Source: Rhodocollybia butyracea (Eukaryota > Basidiomycota > Agaricomycetes > Agaricales > Omphalotaceae). Taken from it: a stretch of DNA of 64,000 nucleotides. Position 1 is the first letter of the stretch. Every line of letters begins with the position of its first letter. The stretch is taken from the NCBI GenBank assembly GCA_015501585.1, contig JADNRY010000094.1, positions 1 through 64,000 on the forward strand. Direction: 5' to 3'. The notes below the pieces were generated by a model. The model was not told the DNA's origin and did no database searches. It was given only the letters and a program-made list of their open reading frames with translations. This document shows positions 59,221 to 64,000 of this stretch, one piece after another. The position numbers and the translations under genes were made by a program.

Positions 59221-59753
59221 TATAGGCTACAGATAGATTAAAAGTAGGCAACACCCGGGGCACAGATAGGCTATGGATGGGCTACAGATATGCTACTCGG
59301 AGGCTACAAATAGGCTACAGATTGATTACGTCAAGGGTACAGCTAGGCTACAGATAGATTACAGATAGATTACAAGCTGCTGCAACAAGCAGGCAACACA
59401 AAGGCTACAGATAGGTTACAAGTAGGCAACTCCAAGGCTACAAATAGATAGATTACAAGCAGGCAACACCAAGGCTATAAATATGCTATAGATAGGCTAC
59501 AGATGAATTACAAGTAGGCAACACCAAAGGTACGTATAGGCTATGCATGGTCTACAGATATGCTACTCCAAGGTGACAAATAGGCAACAAATAGGTTGCA
59601 CCAAGGCTAAAAATATACTACAGATAGGCTACAGATAGATTACAAGTAGGCAACACCAGGGGCACAGATAGGCTATGGATGGGCTACAGATAGGCTACTC
59701 CAAGGCTACAAATAGGCTACAGATAGGCTACAGATAGGTTACATCAAGGGTAC

Positions 59754-60596
59754 TGTAAGGATCTAGGCGGAATCCTTCGAGCGCAGGTTACAAACCTGGA
59801 AACCAAAGTGCGGATATGCTCTGTACTTCTGTTGTTCAGCCAAACTGGGAAAGTGGGTTTGAGATGTGAAAGGATGTGAGTGTAGAACAGTTCCGAAGTG
59901 CCTATGGGATGTAAGACTCGTGTCGGCATTGTCCAAGGGACTAATGTAGGGACAGCAGGTCCGTACTGGCAATAGAATGAACTCGGCGAGTAAGCCTAAG
60001 AGTAGATGAGTTTCCGACTCAAAGGGTAGGACCCACTAAGTGCAAGCGGCTTTGATAGCAATATGAGCGGAAGCGGAAGGTCAAGCAGTAGCTGACCTGA
60101 TGTGGCGCAAACAGAGTGGAACCAAATAGATGATAGTAAATTGCAGAGGTTTGTGAAAACAATGGAGTGAAGAAACAGAGTTAAAGAAACAGATAAAGCG
60201 AGAAACCAGAACACACAAGAGCACACGAGTCAAGGGGTTAAGCAATATTTCCAATCTACTGTACTTGACATGGTACAGAACTATTGAAAGGGTACTCGAG
60301 GACCGGAGTAGCAATAGGTAATAATCCAAGAGTAGAAAAGACAAGAATAGCCAAAAGGAGTACAAGGGATGAAAGACAATGATGGACATAAGCGGAAGCG
60401 GCGGGATGAGCATAAAGCATATGTATGATTGTAAGAATGATGGAGAATGGATCGGCGGGATCATAGAAAGTGTACGGTGAAGGAAATAGTAAGACAGACA
60501 AAGCGGAAGTGTATCAGAACCGGAAATGCAGTGGGAGCGGATTATGTAACTGTAAGCGGGAAATGTCGGCAGTCGGTATATGCCTAGGGCATGACA
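59754..60596. mobile_element. solo LTR, 843 bp
   Basis: Starts TGTAAGGATCTAGG, ends CCTAGGGCATGACA, and is flanked by GGTAC at 59749-59753 and 60597-60601. TG...CA ends and a 5-bp duplication are the marks of an LTR, here left alone by recombination between two LTRs. Orientation is not decided. The inverted CCTAGG/CTAGG pieces near both ends are part of the LTR. Confidence 0.8.
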
Positions 60597-60699
60597 GGTA
60601 CAGCTAGGCTACAGATAGACTACAGATAGATTACAAGCAGGCAACACAAAAGCTACAGATAGGTTACAAGTAGGCAACATCAGGGCTACAAATAGGCTA

Positions 60700-60806
60700 C
60701 TTGGGAATGGGTACCTGGATCCTGTGGATCCGGGTCAGACAGGCATTCCCATGTGTTGAATCCATGGGTCACCTGTTAGGACCTGGACTCATGTCCATCC
60801 TTAGCT
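60700..60806. repeat. 3' fragment of the TA-flanked MITE family
   Basis: Contains ACCTGGATCC, then GGATCCGGGTCAG and the end GGACTCATGTCCATCCTTA, matching the right half of 58888-59220. The left half is missing. Confidence 0.5.
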
Positions 60807-61043
60807 ATAGGTAGGCTACAGATAGGCTACTGTGAGGTTACAAATGGACAACAGATTGGTCACATCAAGGGTACTGACAGGCTACAGATAGATTACAAGC
60901 AGGCAACACCAAGGCTACAAATAGGCTATAGATAGGCTACAGATAGATTACAAGTAGGAAACACCAGGGCCCAGGGTACAGACAGGCTACTCCAAGGCCA
61001 CAAATAGGCAACAGATAGGTTACAAATAGACTATAGAGCACTC

Positions 61044-61313
61044 ATGGCTGCACATACATCCATGAACCCATCGTTCCGACCTAGTGACAGACAACCCTTC
61101 ACCTGCCACAACTGTGGCAAGCCAGGGATATGGCAAGGAAGTGGCCAAGGGCAGTGGTATGGAAGGGAAAGGGCAAAAACAGGGCTAACAGAACCAGAAC
61201 TTGCACAGCATTCTGCAGTCAGGCTGACTGATCCACAGCATTTCTGCAGTTATGACTCAAAAACTATAGTACATATTAAACAGTATATAAGAAGGCTTGA
61301 TTTACCAATGTAA
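61044..61313 (+). pseudogene. possible copia Gag zinc-knuckle relic
   Basis: The frame contains FTCHNCGKPG, like the first half of a CCHC knuckle, but the histidine and last cysteine are not in place. A copia Pol scrap occurs 2 kb downstream. It could equally be a chance frame. Confidence 0.25.
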
Positions 61314-61371
61314 GGTAGATGTATTATTTTTTTGAATCCAACCCCCACTTGTTTGCTGTTATCACTTGTGT

Positions 61372-61700
61372 GAATCACCAGACCAACTCATTGTATCTTG
61401 TTGAGCTATCTCCAAGTTGTATCTACTAATATTTACCTGTTGAGCTATCTCCTAGTGAATACCTCTTTAATTACCACTTGTTGAGCTATCTACAAGTTGT
61501 AACTTCCTATTACTTGTTGAGCTATCTCTGAGTATTAGACACCACACTCACTACTACTTGTTGAGCTATCTCCGAGGACTAGACACCACACACACTACTA
61601 CTTGTTGAGCCATCTCTGAGTATTAGTTCTGATCCATATTACTACTTATCAAGCTATTTCTCAAGGTAACCATATTATTATTTGTTGAGCTATCTCCAAA
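61372..61700. repeat. TTGTTGAGCTATCTCC tandem repeat
   Basis: At least seven units of about 45-60 bp, each with TTGTTGAGCTATCTC, spaced by ACTAC or AGTATTAGACACCACAC variants. It is unrelated to the 11-bp satellite around it. Confidence 0.75.
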
Positions 61701-61719
61701 TAATAACTTCTGTGATTAC

Positions 61720-62200
61720 AAACTAGCTACTGACTGTCCTTGAGCCTAGTTGTTTGAGTATATATTCTTTGCCTAGCGGTTTTAACAAACAGAAAGGCTC
61801 GCTCTATAGTCTCTATTAATTTATCATTGTTACCACTGAGTTATGTACTGTGAGATACAGTCAGTGGTGATTATGGAGAGGTGGAGGCGTTACAAGACTA
61901 TAGATATGGACAGGCTACAGATAGGCTACTCTATGATTATGACCATACACTTGCAGGGGTCAAGGTGTTATGCATTGTTTTTCTTGAGCATTATGCTCAG
62001 AGGCCGCCATTATGCATTAACCATAGTGCTATATGTGTAAATGAATAAGCGGGCCAAAGGCCCACCAGCAAGATTTGCGATGTTTCAATGCTTGGAGCCT
62101 CCTGTTATGTGTTATGCATTGCAAAATCCCCATGCTTGGGGGTCCTGTTACACATTATGGGAGCATCCGGTCATAATTATACAGTACTCTGAGCATACAA
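61720..62200. other. non-satellite island, no gene
   Basis: Contains GGGCCAAAGGCCC (about 62051) and several ATTATGCATT-like words. No domain-bearing frame is seen. A few satellite monomers separate it into two parts near 61910. Confidence 0.35.
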
Positions 62201-62844
62201 ATAGGCTACAGATAGGTTACATCAAGGGTACAGATAGGCTATAGATAGTCTAGTAGGCAAAACCAGGAATAAAAATAGGCTATGAATGGTCTGCAGATAG
62301 GCTACAGATTGGTCACATCAAGGGTACAGACAGGCTACAGATAGATTACAAGTAGGCAACACTAGGGGTACAGATAAGCTACTCCGAGGCTACAAATAGG
62401 CAACAGATAGGTTACACCAAGGTTACAAATAGACTATAGATATGGATGGGCTACAGATAGGCCACTCTGAGGCTACAAATAGGCTACAGATAGGTTACAT
62501 TAAGGATACAGATAGGCTATAGATATGCTACAGATGGATGGCAAGTAGGCAACACCAGGGGTACAAATTAAAGATTTCCACAACTCCAGGATGCTGGCAG
62601 GTACTTGCAAGTATATCAAATGGGCTATGGATGGTCTAAAGATAACCTACTCTGAGGATACAAATAGGCTACAGATATGTTATATCAAGCATCCAGATAG
62701 GCTATAGGTAGGCTACAGATAGATTACAAGTAGGCAATGCCCAGGCTACAAATAGGCTATAGATGGGCTACAGGTAGGCTACTCCAAGGCTACAAATAAG
62801 CTACAGATTGGTTACATTAAGAGTACAAATTAGTGATGTGTGGG

Positions 62845-62935
62845 GCTGGGCTGGGCCTCAAGCCCACAGGCCAGGCCAGGCTTTAGCGGGCCAGGGCCTC
62901 CTGAAAATAAGGCCCAAGCCCAAGCCAGTTTGTAG
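62845..62935. repeat. GGGCTGGGC/GGCCAGG simple-sequence patch
   Basis: A short run of GGGCTGGGCTGGGCC, GGCCAGGCCAGG and AAGCCCAAGCC words, self-complementary in part. It is inserted in the satellite. Confidence 0.5.
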
Positions 62936-63016
62936 GCCTATCTATAGTCTATTCATTCACTATCTGTACCCTCTTTGTAGTCTTGAATATATTTTCAAGG
63001 CAGAAAAGATGTAGCA

Positions 63017-63151
63017 GAAAATGTGGTAAAGGCTCATCTTGTTGCTCAAGGGTTTTCTCAGGTTCCTGCAGTCAACTATTTTGATATGTATGCACCTGTT
63101 GCACACATGACTTCTATCTCCTTCATCCCCAGTTTCTATCTGCTGCACAAC
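63017..63151 (+). pseudogene. Ty1/copia reverse transcriptase fragment
   Basis: Reads VVKAHLVAQGFSQVP, then NYFDMYAPVAHMTSI, matching the conserved start of copia reverse transcriptase (KARLVAxGFxQ...YAPVA). It ends at a TGA at 63152. No YVDDM box or other Pol domain follows. Confidence 0.75.
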
Positions 63152-63162
63152 TGAATTAAAGA

Positions 63163-63325
63163 TGTCCACGAGTCCGAGTTATCCGCAGGTACTCGCAGGT
63201 ATGACCGTGAGAATACTCGCAGGTATGTCTACCTGCGGATCTAGGTATCCGTTTCCCATGGATCCATACAGGTCACGGGTATCAATCCAAGCAAATTTGT
63301 GCTACCTGCCGGTACCTGGAAGTAT
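63163..63325. repeat. dispersed GATGTCCACGAGTCC repeat, partial
   Basis: Begins GATGTCCACGAGTCCGAG nine bases after the copia scrap, and carries ACTCGCAGGTA and GGTACCTGG words like the copies at 39671 and 58888. Confidence 0.5.
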
Positions 63326-64000
63326 TTGTGGGGAGGGCAAGAATAAATTTTTTTTGCTCAAATAATGGCTGGAATATGTTCTCCACTATGCACTAGACCT
63401 TGTCTGAGCAGCTCATCTGTCCACCTAGGATGTAGCAAGTTACAAGTGGCTATATGCACTGTTGTACACTATACAACCATGATGAATATAGTCCCTCTTC
63501 AACTTCAGTGACTTGTATCACTCAAGGACCACTGTTCTCTACCCACATTGTACTCTATTCTACATACTAAGCACCTACTAAGTGTCTCACACTCATACCT
63601 TGCATGTAGTAGCCATTTCACTATTATTGTAAGTACTAAATACTTGCAGGTACTCACAAGTTAGATAGATTACAAGTAGGCAACACCAGGGGTACAGATA
63701 GGCTATGGAAGGGATACAGGTAAGCTACTCCAAGGCTACAAATATGCAGTAGATAGGCTACGCCAAGGCTAGAAATAGAGTATAGATAGGCTACAGATAG
63801 ATTACGGGGTAACACCAAGGGTACAAATAGACTATGGATGGTCACTCTGGGGCTGCAGAATATAGGCTACATCAACGGTACAGATAAGCTACAGATAGAC
63901 TAGAGATAGATTACAAGGAGGCAGCACCAAGGCTACAAATAGGCTATGGATGGTCTACAGATAGGCTACTCAAAGGCTACAAATAGGCCACAGATAGGTT

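Larger units (their letters stand above)
57340..64000. repeat. 11-bp monomer satellite with 55-bp higher-order unit
   Basis: The array is built from 11-bp monomers such as AGGCTACAGAT, AGGCTACAAAT, AGGCTATAGAT, AGATTACAAGT and AGGCAACACCA. A five-monomer order recurs many times (clear at about 57775-57835). It runs to the end of the window and is interrupted by inserted elements at 58888-59220, 59754-60596, about 60700-60806, about 61040-61890, about 61930-62190 and about 62830-63660. Confidence 0.85.

Noticed and set aside
60081..60464. 127-codon hydrophobic minus-strand frame
   Set aside because: It lies wholly inside the solo LTR and has no domain; low-complexity Ser/Leu composition.

Overview
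The window looks like a repeat-rich, gene-poor piece of a filamentous basidiomycete (Agaricomycete-like) genome. The grounds are genes with many short introns of about 45-70 bp with GTRNGT/AG borders, Crypton-type tyrosine recombinases, NACHT-ankyrin (NLR-like) genes, a coiled-coil/F-box protein of the kind common in Agaricomycetes, a seven-helix membrane protein family, and a LINE-type retrotransposon ending in a (TAC)n tail. I cannot name the genus.

Layout. 1-2.66 kb: no gene supported; GTACA-rich and CTCAAGT-rich minisatellites. 2.66-7.25 kb: a 5'-truncated non-LTR retrotransposon (RNase H upstream of reverse transcriptase, one in-frame stop) followed by a fragment of a second copy. 7.26-11.37 kb: a 17-exon Crypton-like gene (SAP-like segment, tyrosine recombinase core, GCR1_C-like C terminus) with one apparent 1-nt frameshift, next to an orphan XPG-like N-terminal fragment on the other strand. 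12.4 and 39.3 kb: two copies of a 344-bp MITE, each flanked by its own perfect 9-bp target duplication. 13.5-20.6 kb: an unidentified minus-strand reading frame, an intact 7TM-like gene, its broken paralogue and a kinase-like gene.

21-49 kb is a mosaic duplication zone. A block made of decayed SMC2 (condensin) pieces, a decayed 7TM gene and unrecognised remnants occurs three times (A about 21.1-25.5 kb, B about 32.1-35.2 kb, C about 45.4-48.9 kb), with a fourth SMC2 3' fragment (D, 44.4-44.8 kb). Blocks A and B each lead into a NACHT-ankyrin gene (25.7-29.3 kb, one frameshift; 35.6-39.1 kb, open throughout). An intact F-box gene lies between them.

49.7-54.9 kb holds a second, different tyrosine recombinase gene (two in-frame TGA codons) converging on a SAP-domain gene. 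A 12-bp inverted match lies outside the pair, so this may be a two-gene mobile element. 55.2-64 kb is satellite DNA: a 21-bp palindromic repeat, then more than 6 kb built on an 11-bp monomer arranged in a 55-bp higher-order unit. The satellite is invaded by a solo LTR (5-bp duplication), TA-flanked MITEs and a Ty1/copia reverse transcriptase scrap.

The common theme is a dynamic chromosomal region in which mobile elements and segmental duplication surround an expanding NLR-like gene family. All exon models were built by hand from splice signals and reading phase, and no database search was possible.
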